Shown here: in pieces, positions 36,860 through 48,917 of the stretch | How the letters are laid out: every line of letters starts with the position of its first letter | How positions within the stretch are numbered: position 1 is the stretch's first letter | Made by a program: the position numbers and the translations under genes | Assembly (NCBI GenBank): GCA_033239125.1 | Contig: BSWB01000002.1 | Location: 1,149,001-1,213,000 of the forward strand | Direction of reading: 5' to 3' | DNA from: Fagopyrum homotropicum | Taxonomy: Eukaryota; Streptophyta; Magnoliopsida; Caryophyllales; Polygonaceae | Length of the DNA: 64,000 bases | The notes under the pieces: model-generated | Database searches by the model: none | Seen by the model: the letters and a program-made list of their open reading frames with translations, nothing else | Told to the model about the DNA's origin: nothing

Positions 36860-38629
36860 TTATGATCTCAACCTTTGGCACTGTTATATCATCTGTTGAC
36901 AACTCTCTTGGAATTTTGTTCATGGATTGCTTGCATTTTTCATGAAAGGTATGGAGCTGTTTATATGAATGCACTGCTTTTGAATGCATTGTGGTGAGTT
37001 GGTGACATGGTGTACTTATCCATTTACCTATATGTAGTTTATGTTGTATAAAAACTCCAATGGCAGCGATTCTTTTGTTTACAATGAAAACTTGCTATTG
37101 GACTTCTAAACCTTTGGGATACCAAATATTATAATTGAGAGAAAAATTGTCCAAAACCAAGGGGTTTTAGAAGAGTCAAGGGTTCGAGGAACGAGATAGT
37201 TTTGGTGGCTCGAGAGGCCGTTCAAAGTGGTTAACCGGGTATCCGTCGAAAAACATGACGGAAAAAAAGAAACCTAGCATGGGGAACATCACACCATAGC
37301 CACACGATTATAACTGGGGGTATGAGGTTACTTGAAAAAGTACGTAGGAAGGCGTCCGGATAATAATTGTGGACACCTTAGATTTGAACTTCAAACGAGA
37401 GTTTTTAGGAGTCGTTCACAAATTCACACCTCCAAACAATCACAATGGAAGAAAACTATGAAACCCGACGGGTCAAACTCAAGCGCATACAAAACGTATG
37501 AGTTCGTAAATAGAATTGAAAAACCTTGTGCTAAGTGAGGTTTTCAACTGATGAGAACACCCCAATTTCATCAACGTATAAATCGTAAGTCACACAAGTT
37601 GACCATCGAAAATGTCATTGTTCACAAACCAATCAAGTTGATTTAGGAGCCGTCAATCCTATAAAATCACTGTTTGAGGTTCGATCTCGGATCCCAACAA
37701 TTCTACCCTTTTGGAGTAAATTTTGAATTAGGGCTAAACTAGTCTTCACAAGTAAAATTGTGTTATGAAACAAGCCACCTGGGATCGTCTCCGACCCTAA
37801 CAATTCTACCCTTTTGGTGTAATTTAAAGCTTATATAAAATTTAGTTTGATTCGAACTCAACTCATTCCGTAAACCTCGACATATTCATCTAAAATAACA
37901 TCATATAAATATTATTTTTAACGAGTTACTCGTACTCAAACTCGTTTAGTTCTAAAGCAGTCGAAAAAGTTAGCATTTTTGCATTCTGTCACAATTCTCA
38001 AGGGCTTCTAACGTTTGTGTAGTGTTTTCAGTATTTTAAGTAAATTGCATTTTTCCACAAAAACCCACCCAAAAAAAAATCTCAACTTTACTTTAATCAA
38101 ACCGTGGTGACGAAGGTCAGGAAAACCAATTGACAATTTGAGGTTACCCTTGCATATCATCGAGGACTGCTCGCCGCCTTGTCGCCGCCGTCGAGTATCA
38201 GTGCATCCCTACCGTATCTTCTTTTCTCTTCTTGCAGGTTTTTCCCCTTTCATTATGATCGACATGGATTTTCCCCATTCTAGCTTACTGATCTATCTCC
38301 TTTCTCTTCTTGCAGGTTTTTCTCCTTCTCCTTCTGCTTCTTATTTGATTGAATGCCAGCCACACCTATTGTTTGCGGTTTCATAAGATTAATATGTAAA
38401 ATCTTTATGTTCTATCATTTGGGGCGCCCAATTTGCTGTGACATCATTTTTAGGGATTTTTGATTAGTTGTTGACAATTGGCATGGTCATTGCTCTTAGC
38501 TGTTGATTCATTTTGAGCTGAGTAATTTGTGGTTAACTGCAGATTCTTTCTGTCGTGTGATGTATAATGCCGTGGAATGATATGAATACAGAAGCTAAAT
38601 AAAGCACCAAATACTATTGGCTACTACAA
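36860..38629. other. NMT 3' flank, intergenic, LYRM leader
   Basis: 3'UTR of NMT is probable to about 37100. At 37678-37830 a phrase containing AACAATTCTACCCTTTTGG occurs twice in diverged form (about 37697 and 37798), an unassigned repeat. From about 38141 a GC-rich stretch (CTGCTCGCCGCC) with CTTCTTGCAG-type acceptors is probably the leader of the LYR gene; a copy of it recurs at about 40836. Confidence 0.45.
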
Positions 38630-39111
38630 ATGGCTGGATCCTTCAACTTACAGGATTTTATTGTTCGAGCTAGAGTGCTCAAACTTTACAGACAAGCTTT
38701 AAGGCTTTCTAACAAAGCCCCCGTTCATTCTAGAGGTTGTTCATTCACTTTCATTTGTGAATTACTTATTAGTTTTTTTTTTTTATTATAGTTCAAAGTA
38801 ATATGGGAATTGTGAAAGAAGGTTATGGTATGAATGTGTTATTTGTCATTTTTAATAGCGGTAAGTAGTTTAGAAATCTTTTAATACGAGAAAGGAACGA
38901 TTCTTGTACCAAATTTGGTGTCTGCATATCTGAATTCTGATGGATTATGCTGAATCTTTGAAATGGTGCAGCTGAACTTAGACAAACAATAAGGGAAGAG
39001 ATGGAAAAGAACAGAAGTTGCACAGACAAACACATGATTCGGTTTTTACTCAGTGAAGGAAAGGAAAGAGTTAAACAGTTGGACGAGATGCTCGACATGC
39101 AAGGTCACTAA
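38630..39111 (+). CDS. LYRM2-like LYR-motif protein (mitochondrial)
   Basis: Two coding exons, 38630-38735 and 38972-39111; 246 nt, 81 aa, GT-AG intron. The LYR tripeptide is at residues 19-21 in VLKLYRQALRLS, followed by helices with the family pattern (REEMEKNR, then a late Arg-Phe and EGKERVKQLDEML). LYR proteins of this type are small, mitochondrial, and bind acyl-ACP and Fe-S biogenesis or complex assembly partners; LYRM2 homologues are linked to complex I. No long presequence is seen, as usual for the family. Too short for easy automatic detection, but frame, splice sites and motif agree. Confidence 0.85.
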
Positions 39112-39921
39112 ACTCTCAGGTAAGTTCCAGTTGATGCTTTCGATTTATGGATCCAATAACAAATTAATAATCAATCCTACACCTATGTACTCAAATGCCA
39201 TGAATTCTTTGTTATGTGTGGATCATATTATTTTTATGAAACTAGCTAGCATCGCGCACAACGTTTCTTATTTGTTCTACCCACAACTGATCTGAAAATC
39301 TGGTAAATGACGTTCATCGGTTCTCTTTGCTTACAGTTGAAACCAAGCCTAGAGAAAGAGAAGGACCCAATGGCCGGAATCATGGATCGGATGAATGCAA
39401 GTTTCCATGGGATTGAATTTGGTTGTACTTGATATTGCCTGTTGCGTGCTGTGTTGGCTTTTGTTTGGATCCATGTTGTGGCGGATTTTATAGTGTATAG
39501 TTTGCTTGTAGCTAAATTATCATCTGGATTTTTCATGCTTGATATTTTTCGTAAGGAAAGGGCACAAATTCAGGCCAATGACAATCAGTTTTCTGTAATT
39601 GAAGAAAAACTGGCATGGATAATTCATATTGTTGTTGCTATTCTTAAGATTAGAGAACCCACAGTTCTTGAGTTATTCTGGGGTCATTTGGCCGTAGTTC
39701 ACGATCTTCCAAATATATATATAGATCAGATATTGATCTTCTGAAGCAGTGCAAGAAAGCTTGGAAGTTCAAGTTGTCATTAAGTAACAATGACAGCTTA
39801 TGCGCTCTTCTATGTGCTTCCAACTTTGGGCGTATATTCTTTCTTACAAAATGACTGGTTATCTGTTGTTTGAGGATAATTCATAAGATAGAGGAATACT
39901 GTTTTTCTTATTGATGTGCAG
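39112..39921. other. LYRM2-like 3' flank
   Basis: Likely 3'UTR and intergenic DNA. The frame at 39442-39744 (100 aa, plus) matches nothing recognisable. Confidence 0.4.
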
Positions 39922-40595
39922 TTTGTGGTAAAGAGTCAAATCCTTGCTGGTGGACGAGGCTTGGGTACATTTAAAAGTGGTCTGCAGGGTGGAGGGCACA
40001 TTGTTAAGGCAAACCAAGTTCAAGAGATAGCATGTAATCCTGTTAGTCTTAAGAACAAATTGTGATTGTAGCTTCTTTCTTCCCACCCCTCACTACATAT
40101 ATATATTCTGTGTATGTGAATTGTTCCATAACCGTTATATTTGCATTGGTTGATGTTTTGGTTATGTTTGTTGAACTTGTGATATTTTTCTTGTGTGTAT
40201 TCTACAAAATTTATCTTGCCTTCTTTTTATGTATGAAAGATGCTGGGTCAGGTATTGGTTACCAAGCAAACCGATCCGCAGGGAAAAGTAGTTATTAAGT
40301 TTACTGCAATTTTAGAGGGATCTATCTTATTGATTGATATATCTGCTAGTTAGTTTCTTATAAATGTAACTGAAAAGATGAACAAGTAATTGATAGATAT
40401 TCTTTATGATGTGCACATACATCTTTATGTGGAACCGTTGTGTCGTAGGGAGGTAGTATGTTTCTTATTTCAAACATAGTCACTCTATTTGCTCTTGTTG
40501 CTTTTGTCTGTGCACAGGTCTATTTGTGTGAGAAGCTGTCACTCGTCAATTAGATATACTTCTCCATCATATTGGATCGTGCAACTGCTGGCCCA
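39922..40595 (+). pseudogene. Fragment of succinate-CoA ligase beta subunit gene, introns retained
   Basis: Three exon-like blocks in the right order. 39922-40033 encodes VVKSQILAGGRGLGTFKSG and then HIVK. About 40236-40299 encodes MLGQVLVTKQTDPQGKVV. 40518-40595 encodes VYLCEKLSLVN, a stop, then YFSIILDR. These correspond to the ATP-grasp N-terminal region of the mitochondrial TCA-cycle enzyme. Intron-like DNA with GT/AG ends separates the blocks, so it is a genomic duplicate, not a retrocopy. The codon after LSLVN is TAG where the enzyme has Glu, and the upstream and downstream thirds of the gene are missing. Confidence 0.85.
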
Positions 40596-40835
40596 GTATG
40601 TTTACAAACTGAACTTCTGTTTTCTTTCTTGTTTTGTTTTTAGCTTTGTGTTTCAGTTCAGTATTGTGCAGTAGATATACAGCTCTGTATGGTGGTGTAG
40701 TGATGAAATGGGTGGTGGATATTTGCTTTGCAATGTTATTTCTTCCCTTAGTGTCTGTTATATAGAATTCAATATGATAATATGAATCACTTGATGTCTG
40801 TACGTTGGAATCTCCAAACATATAAATGAAGGTCA

Positions 40836-40930
40836 TGGAGTACTGCTCGCCGCCGTGGACTATCAGTTCATCCCCTACCATATCTCCATTTCTCTTCTTG
40901 CAGGTTTTTCTCCTTTCATTATGATCAACA
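40836..40930 (+). repeat. Second copy of the LYRM-gene leader
   Basis: GTACTGCTCGCCGCCG, then ATCAGT.CATCCC.TACC.TATCT and TTTCTCTTCTTGCAGG, closely match 38150-38275, and the following TTTTTCTCCTTTCATTATGATC also matches. A piece of the LYR gene leader has therefore been duplicated 2.7 kb downstream, past the succinate-CoA ligase fragment. Confidence 0.75.
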
Positions 40931-41529
40931 TAGTCGATGCCATTTCTCGTTGATATTGTTCTACTGTTCTTAAAATTTGGTTTTTTCGTATGTCGGTTGT
41001 GTTCTTAAACTTCGTTTCTTTAGATCCTGATTGATCTCTATCAATGTTTATTTCTTTTGTTTTATGGCTTTGAAACTCTATACCAAATTGTTGATTTTAC
41101 ATATAGTTTGGTTTTTCTTCCTTTGTTGCAGTTACCTGATCCATGAATTCATCCATGGATGAAGATCAAAACCCTAACTCTCCTCCAGAGGCATCATAGC
41201 AGCAATTCTACCAATACTAGCCGTTAAACACTATTCAAATTCAGATTCGTCCAAAAAAATACAATTCCATAATCTCTCACCCGATTCGCCCGAAACTATC
41301 TCCAGCGGCCGTATAGTATTACTAATTGTCTTCAACATTGCTATTTCCCTTCACTGGCTTGGATCTCTACCCGATTCGCCCGAAACTATTTCCAGCAATG
41401 GATTGGCACTCTCTATTGTTTATCTAAGTTTGGGCAGTTTCAGACGTGCCCCAAGTGAGTCTTCAAGTGGGCAGGTTCCGAGCTATCTCGAACAACATGG
41501 ACTCGAGTGTTTTCTTGTAAATTCGCCGG

Positions 41530-42220
41530 GATCAAGAAGGAGCCTTGACAATCAAACTTGTGGTTGTTAATCCTAAGTTGGCAGGCTCTTATGGGTGTGA
41601 AATCAGTGAAACTACTGTAGGGATCTTCTTTTCTGATGCCGAAAATTGGGAGACTCGGAACATAGTTGCGAAAGCAAAGTCTATTGTATTCCTTTCGAGG
41701 GCGGAATCTCGTACAAGGGAGTCTTCAATTGGTTGCATCACTTTGCTAGGTGTATAGTGAGACTTATGGTCCTTATGATTGTCCTCACCTATTTCACTGC
41801 ATTGCTTTTCTCATTGATGATCCGGACAGTCTCAACTAGAGTTTGGTACACTCGAACTTGATCTATTCGGACAGTATGCATAAATTCGGGTTTGAAAAGG
41901 TGACAATGTCACGTTTAGTTGGATCCGAGTGGTGCTCCGAAGGCCGTTTTCGTTTTTTTCTTTGAGATTTCCTTTCGACTTGTGAATACTCATGGTTGCT
42001 CCGGATCCTTGGAACCGCGATGTGCTCTGCCATCCGTTTTTGGATGGCAGAGACTTTGTGGTTCTCGATCCTCGGACTAAGACGCGGAAATCGGTTGATG
42101 TGTTGGAATTTTGACTTCGTAAACATTTTGGAAGAAGATGTTTATATGTTTAGGAATCCACTTGTTTGGGTACAATTGTGTCCATGTTCTTCTCCGTTTT
42201 ATGTACGGGCACCCTAGCGA
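41530..42220 (+). pseudogene. F-box-associated domain pseudogene
   Basis: Pieces in shifting frames read like the beta-propeller half of plant F-box proteins: IKLVVVNPK with SYGCEISE, then IPFEGGISYKGVFNWLHHFA, then DPWNRDVLCHPFLDGRDF with VVLDPRTKTRKSVDVLEF and a stop. At least two frame shifts and several stops separate them. A short ATG frame at about 41142-41199 (MNSSMDEDQNPNSPPEAS) may be the old N-terminus, but the F-box itself is not recognisable. Identification rests on pattern recognition. Confidence 0.5.
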
Positions 42221-44290
42221 TTAAGGGAAATTGGGCACCCTAACGATTAAGGGAAATTTGGCAATTATATATATTTGTTATTCGTTATTTGTTATTTTTA
42301 TAAATAATGTGTTCATCGTGACACAACTAGTTAAATGTAATCGAATTGATGTTGATTTTGTATTATGTAATTGAAGTTTGGATTTATCATAGATTATTGG
42401 TTGCCTGCTCATAGATCTTAAATCGTTTGGTTGCATCTCTCGAATCTAAAACGTAATAAAAAATAAATTTAGTCCTTACTCTTTTCATGACAAGTTTTGG
42501 AAGCATTCATGTCATTGAAAAGATAAAAGTTAAAGCGGTTAAATTGGAATTTGATTGGTTTTTATAATCTATAGGGAAGCAAAAATTTTCTTGAAAAAAA
42601 AACAAAACATATTTTTTCTTGAAAATAAGAAAGCACGCGTCTTTATAGATTAATCTTATGAATGAACAATGACAATTAAGTGAAATAGACTCGTATTCAT
42701 TTTCGGAGTTGAAACTAAATAAATCCTTATATTCCTCTCTTTCTTGATCTCCTTAACAAAATTTGTTTTTACATTAAGTTATCCAATAATAATTTTGGCT
42801 AATACTTTGCGTTTTGTTGTTGGTATTACAGGTAGGATTTGCCTTGAAAATGTTGAATAAACTAGCAAAGAAGTTGTTGTGTAATCTATAACCCGACAAA
42901 TCAATAAAGATGATTTTTGTAATTTATGTTGACATATATATTCGCATAAAGCTTGGAATGTCAATTATAGACAACTAAAAGAATTCAAAACTTTTGTTGA
43001 GCTAATGCGAGATTACAATGATGAAGTTAAAGATTATAAAATCGATCAATTTTCTTTGACCTCTTTTACGTAGATTATAAAGACAATTTTTTTCCATCCC
43101 ACCAACAGAAAATGTTATTTCGTAACATAATATCTGCAACGAGTATTATTTGAAACGTACTAATAAACACATTAAAAGCTTAAAGTACCATGCTATCATA
43201 TGCATGGTTATATGGAGACAAATAGAGTTTAGTCCTCCATTTGTAAGGACACAAAACCTATTTTATATTTAATTTTCAAAGTATATACATTTTTATATTT
43301 AAAATCATGATATTTGGAAAGACTAAATAACTTATGAAAATGACAAGATATTGTAAATAACTTAATTAACTTTTCTTTTGTGTAGGGACAATCCAATTTA
43401 GACATGGGTCAGATTTGGGCTAAACCGTCAAACCGGCGGTTTAGGTTTGCCGGTTTGGCCAAACCGTGGGTTTACGGTTTAACCGCCGGTTTGATTATTT
43501 ATTATTTGTAAAAAAATAAATTGGACCAAACCGGCCGGTTTGATCCGATTTTTCTTTTTTTTTTTTATACACCGGTTGAATCGCCGACGAAACCGGCGGT
43601 TTAAGTTTAACCTGATCCAATTTCCCCTCACCCAAGTAACATACCCATATTGTATATAATTTTTATCTAGTAAATGGATATAATTTGTGACTCATCTCTA
43701 ATATCAAGTTTATCAACTCATCAATATTGATCAGATTTCATTCCAAATACATACTCAAATACAATTTTCTAAAAAAATAAATATCTTTTCAAAATAAGTA
43801 AAAAATCTTCACAAAATATAATCTCAAATTTCCTTTTTTTCCCCTTACTTTCCCTAAAGAACATTTCCTCCTGAATTAGTCAAAAAAAATTCCAATATTT
43901 AATATTTTTAATTTCTATATTCATCAAAATCAATCTCCGACCAAACCCAATCTTACTCCTTTATCCCTTTCTCTTTTCCTTTAGGAAACTTCAAGTAAAT
44001 TTCCAATTTTCTCTTCAAACGTTTTCGAAACACGACCCTAAATAATTCATAAATAAATTAGATTAATAAACAATACCCAAACTTTTAGACCGACTAAACT
44101 TTGGTATCCCGTTGTTTAAACTATCAGAACGGTACCTTACCTATTGAGTCCGATCAAATATTAGTATCTGAATTACTGTTCACACGTTAAGTTAACAAAT
44201 CGGTGTTAAATATGACGGGCAAAATTGTCCACCTACTTTAGAAATAAAGCTTACATTACAACAAATTTTCAACATCGATATGTTAACTTA
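42221..44290. other. Intergenic with AAACCGGCGG-rich MITE-like island
   Basis: No gene. Positions about 43395-43640 form a GC-word island (AAACCGGCGGTTTAGG, GGTTTAACCGCCGGTTTG) of the same kind as 26836-27318; its termini could not be paired. The rest is AT-rich. Confidence 0.45.
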
Positions 44291-44569
44291 GGGCCCGTTT
44301 GGTTTTAACTCTGGAATGGAAACGAATCTAGTCCATATGTATGCCCTTGTTCATGGAAGTGTTTGGAATCATTCCTTGTGGTTGAATTATTTGGAGTAGA
44401 GTTTGATTACTTTTAATACCTTATAGGGTAACAGAATGTGGGAAAACAAGTGTATTTTGCACTAAATCACAAGGAATGATTCCATAAAATTTAATAAATA
44501 AGGATATGTATATGAACTAAATTCGTTTTCATTCCGTTTTCGTTACCGGAATTGGAACCAAACGGGCCC
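44291..44569. mobile_element. Tourist-like (PIF/Harbinger) MITE
   Basis: Inverted ends GGGCCCGTTTGGTT (left) and AACCAAACGGGCCC (right), 279 bp, flanked by TTA / TTG. GGGCC.GTTTGG ends with 3-bp TTA/TAA targets are typical of Tourist elements. Non-coding. It sits about 470 bp upstream of a gene that is itself a domesticated PIF/Harbinger transposase. Confidence 0.8.
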
Positions 44570-45042
44570 TTGATATGTGAAGGGTAATTCATGTACTAAT
44601 ATTTGGTCGAAATCGATAGGTGAACTACCGTTCTAGTTTGAAAAACAGGTACTAAAGTTTAGTCAGACTAAAATATAAAATATAAATACATTTTAGCTAA
44701 TTTTCTCAATAATTAATGAAAAAAAATATAATTCAAATACCATCTTCTCCCCAACCGCGTAATCTGAGTCTATATTCCGTCGGCCACCGTCAGTATCCAG
44801 AAGCCAGAATCTTCCTTCAATGGAAATTTTCAGATTTTTAATTTCAAAAAAAATAAATAAATCATAAAAAAAAAAGTATACCGCGTTCACACCTTCTAAC
44901 ACGCTTCCATGGAAACCCCTATAAAATTCCGGCGGATTCAACAACCTCTGTAAAACCATTGACTCCAAGCGTTCACACTTTCAGACATTTCTGAAAGCAG
45001 CTTGTTGGCAAAGATCAAATCTTTCTCTTCTTTTTATCTCGC

Positions 45043-46422
45043 ATGGAAATCTCTTCCTTTTCATTTCTCTCACCTGAAGACTACCTTCCATTTCACGGTC
45101 TTTATCCAGATCTAGATAACCCAAATCAGCCGATTGAATTACAGAGTAAACGGCGGAGAACAGAAGGTGACGATATGAATTCAAATTTCAATGAAAACGA
45201 TGTTACAGCGATGAATTACTTTGAAAATCTCGATGCCCAGTATTTGGAAGAAACAGAGGAGGTCGAAATTAGGGGAAATAAAAGGAATCGTGATTCCGCC
45301 GCCGTGAACGCCGCCGTGGGTGTTGTGGCGGAGTCGTCGGCGGCCGGTGGTAAAGCTCATCAACGGCGGTTATGGGTCAAGGATCGATCGAAGGATTGGT
45401 GGGATGAGCGTTGCCACCCGGATTTCCCGGAATCGGAATTCAAACGCGATTTTCGTATGTCACGCGCCACCTTTAATTTGATCTGCGACGAGCTTGATTC
45501 GGCGGTTACGAAGAAAGATACAATGCTACGCGCCGCTATTCCGGTGAAGCAGCGCGTGGCGGTTTGCATTTGGCGGCTTGCCACCGGTGAGCCTCTCCGG
45601 CTAGTTTCCCGGCGGTTTGGCCTTGGGATCTCGACTTGTCATAAACTCGTCCTCGAAGTTTGCACTGCGATCAAGAATCTTCTGATGTTGAAATTCCTCC
45701 ATTGGCCGGATGAGGAACGATTAAATGTGATAAAATCCGAGTTCGAAAACGTCTCCGGAATCCCGAACGTTGGTGGATCAATGTACACAACTCATATACC
45801 GATTATCGCCCCGAAAATCAGCGTTGCGGCTTACTTCAACCGACGACATACCGAACGAAACCAAAAGACGAGTTACTCAATCACGGTTCAAGGAGTAGTC
45901 GACCACAGAGGAATCTTTACCGACGTGTGTATCGGATGGCCCGGATCAATGCTCGACGATCAAGTACTCGAGAAATCCGCTTTATACCAAAGAGCGGCAA
46001 AAGGACTATTGCAAGATGTTTGGATAGTCGGCACTAACGGTTACCCACTAATGGATTTCGTCTTAGTTCCTTATTCGCACTCGAACTTTACGTGGACACA
46101 ACACGCGTTTAACGAGAAAATCGGCGAGGTTCAACGCGTTGCGAAGACGGCTTTCGCGAAATTAAAAGGTCGGTGGGGTTGTTTACAAAAGAGAACCGAG
46201 GTTAAACTACAAGATCTTCCCGCGGTTCTTGGGGCTTGTTGTGTTTTACATAACATATGTGAGATGCGAGGCGAGGAGATGGATCTCGAGTCGAACTTCG
46301 AACTGTTTGACGATGAAGTGGTGCCCGAGAATCCGGTTAGGTCGATTTCCGCGGTTCAGGCTCGAGACAACATTGCTCATAATCTCTTGCACCGTGGTCT
46401 CGCCGGCACCTCGTTTCTCTAG
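45043..46422 (+). CDS. Domesticated PIF/Harbinger transposase-like (ALP1-like) protein, catalysis lost
   Basis: Single exon, 459 aa. An N-terminal region of about 105 residues is variable and acidic. It is followed by RRLWVKDRSKDWWDERC and the helix-turn-helix-like block IPVKQRVAVCIWRLATGEPL...FGLGISTCHKLV (about 166-204), then the DDE nuclease fold. Of the DDE triad only the second Asp survives (GSMLDDQVLE, Asp305): the first is Tyr248 in GSMYTTHIPI, and the Glu position is Lys368 in VAKTAFAKLKGRW. The ending, AHNLLHRGLAGTSFL, is that of a conserved plant clade of PIF-derived host genes. Reactions are therefore unlikely; such proteins act in chromatin or transcription (ALP1 binds Polycomb PRC2), but this clade's function is inference. 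The long intact frame argues for selection. Confidence 0.9.
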   Translation: MEISSFSFLSPEDYLPFHGLYPDLDNPNQPIELQSKRRRTEGDDMNSNFNENDVTAMNYFENLDAQYLEETEEVEIRGNKRNRDSAAVNAAVGVVAESSAAGGKAHQRRLWVKDRSKDWWDERCHPDFPESEFKRDFRMSRATFNLICDELDSAVTKKDTMLRAAIPVKQRVAVCIWRLATGEPLRLVSRRFGLGISTCHKLVLEVCTAIKNLLMLKFLHWPDEERLNVIKSEFENVSGIPNVGGSMYTTHIPIIAPKISVAAYFNRRHTERNQKTSYSITVQGVVDHRGIFTDVCIGWPGSMLDDQVLEKSALYQRAAKGLLQDVWIVGTNGYPLMDFVLVPYSHSNFTWTQHAFNEKIGEVQRVAKTAFAKLKGRWGCLQKRTEVKLQDLPAVLGACCVLHNICEMRGEEMDLESNFELFDDEVVPENPVRSISAVQARDNIAHNLLHRGLAGTSFL

Positions 46423-48917
46423 TATTTGTGTTTACTATTTTGGATTTTTTTTAATGCTTTTTACATTGTATTCTTATTGGCAGTGGGATGGGTATACTGA
46501 TTCATATATAGGATACATATATTCTAGATTTATACACTTACTGCTTAGATTTGGAAAAAAAAAAGAAAATAGGAGATATAAATTCTTTGTATACATTTTG
46601 AATAATACAAAATAATTTGTTATTTCATTATTATTCTTTTTTCTAATATCAAGAAACGAGATTAAAATCAGGTCCGGTTTGGTGATTTGGTTCGGTAACT
46701 ACAATTAGGTCTTCTAAGTAGTTATATTTATTAAGAGAATCGTGTAACATATTTATTAAGAGAATCGTGATAATTGTTACAGGCAAAAATGTGATAATTA
46801 AGGTAAAATAAGTTACTTTTTTGGTTAAAAAAAAGTTAGGAGAAGGAAAAAAAAAAAGGTTAAAACAGAATGAGAGGGTACGAGTGATATCTAGATAAAT
46901 ATGCGAAATGAACAAAGAATCTATAAAATAATTAGGTCTTTTGTTGTTTTCATGAAAAAAAAAGTGTTTGTCTTGCTTACTTTTTGATAAAAAGATACGA
47001 GAATATAAGGTATATCTAGATATACTAGTAAGAGCTATATATCTGAGTTATAGGTTACAGAACTATAAACAAAATCTCGATTTTATATTATTTATTTTAT
47101 AAAGGAAAGAAATTAGGATAATTCCAGTCGGAAAATAGAGTATCCTAGAACATCCTTATAAATGTGGCTCCACGAGCCTTAGTGTTGCCACAACATAACG
47201 TCCAGTTCAGTGTAACAACAAGCAACAATAAGATCCGCCACCTTTTTGATTTCATACACCATTGAAAAACGATAACATATGAGAAACATTAAAAAACAAT
47301 AACGTCAAATTTCTACAGGGGCAATCCACACTTTCTTGATTGGTTTGTAACTACGGTATGAACGCCAAACTTAAGATATATTGAGCCTAATATATAAGTT
47401 CAGTAAACTACTTTTTATCTTTTAATTGGTTCTAAAATGTAAACCAACCAGACTTGTGTGTTGATTTTAGATCTATCACGTATCTATATTTGTATGCATA
47501 TGACTCTCAGTCTCCAATCCAAAGAACTCATGTACGGATAAGCTCGAAAAATTTCATTTTTCACCTATATCCTATGGTTGGCTAGTCGGATATTTATCGG
47601 ATAGAAATGTGATTGTCTATCTTAGATATATAGTCAACCAATTTAGACTTCATTATCATGGATGATTAGCCCAACACGAGTAACCATACGAACCACCACT
47701 TTGATAAAGTTCAAACTTTTGCATTAATAACTTAACATCAAAAAGTGATCGAGCAAGCATCAATCATATGTATGTGCAGTTTGACCATTTACCAAGTCAA
47801 ATACTCAAATGTGAAACCAAGACGCCGATTTTTGGTCAACCAACAATGACATGATACTTAGTCAACTAGTTTACATAAACATGGTCCCCTAATCGCAACC
47901 ACGTTGACGGGAGACTTGCACAAATTTATGGAGCATATAGAGTAGGTGTAGATATTTGGCTTATTTGAACAATCCGAACAAATGTATGTGTCGATGTCTT
48001 AATTATGTAGCTGCGGTCCACGGAATCGTTTATTTTCCGGAGTGGTATTAGGTCAATTTTGATGTTTACGTTTTAAGTCGTTTTAGGGTTTTTAGAGTGA
48101 TACATGAACTTTGTGCAAAATTGAATGACGGAGTAGTATTAGGTTAATTTGATGTCAGGTGTCCGCTATTTGTACTTGAGGTATGTGTGACGTGTACGTA
48201 TAAATGAAGAAATAATAAGAGAAAATTACTATTTTAAAACTAAGTGACACATAACTATACATTGAGTTTTTTTTGTATGGATCTAAATTATCATCATTTT
48301 TTGTATTAAATTCTTGTAAGTTAAATAACTTTTCTATTAACAAAGCCAGTAATGCCCTAGCGAGCGACTAAAGAAAAATAAGAGTTTGTTTTCCACCGCT
48401 GTTGATCCTTTGTCCTTTTCTAAATCCACCTTTAACCGAACATGCGTCTGCCGCGGGAACAGGAAAAACTTAAATGTATTAAGTTGAAGTCTTTCCCCTA
48501 ATTTTATTTAATATAAATGAAATTATTTTTAATCGCTAACAAAAACATGGGTAGATACCAAAAATTCTCACGTTTTTTGCTCACGGATCTCTGCACCATT
48601 TATCGAGGCAACGATGATTGGATATTTGTTATAACTTGAAATAAAACATGTATCAATTCCCTTATATTTGGATTATATTTGACAATTGTGAGCATGTGAT
48701 TGATTAGGATAATTTCTTTACCGGAAATGATATTTGGTGCTTCCAAACTAATTAAAATGTATCAGCAGTTGAATCACTGATGCAATTTGCATGATTGATG
48801 TTGTTCTTCAAGAGAATGTATCAGCAGTTGATCAGTTAGTAGAAGACAAATGTTCATCCACCTTCTTCTTCTTCACACTGTCATTGTGATGAACACAAAG
48901 CATAATTTCTTCAGAAA
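46423..48917. other. Intergenic, no gene seen
   Basis: AT-rich. Small frames such as 46649-46915 (minus) and 48155-48343 (minus) show no domain. No complete repeat or RNA gene recognised. Confidence 0.5.

Noticed and set aside
37678..37830. GGTTCGATC sequence resembling a tRNA B box
   Set aside because: No A box at the right distance and no cloverleaf can be drawn; the phrase is part of a diverged direct repeat.
39442..39744. 100-codon plus-strand frame downstream of the LYR gene
   Set aside because: No domain, position fits 3' flank, hydrophobic start results from T-richness.
44693..44968. 91-codon minus-strand frame upstream of the PIF-derived gene
   Set aside because: Overlaps the probable promoter/leader on the other strand and shows no recognisable features.
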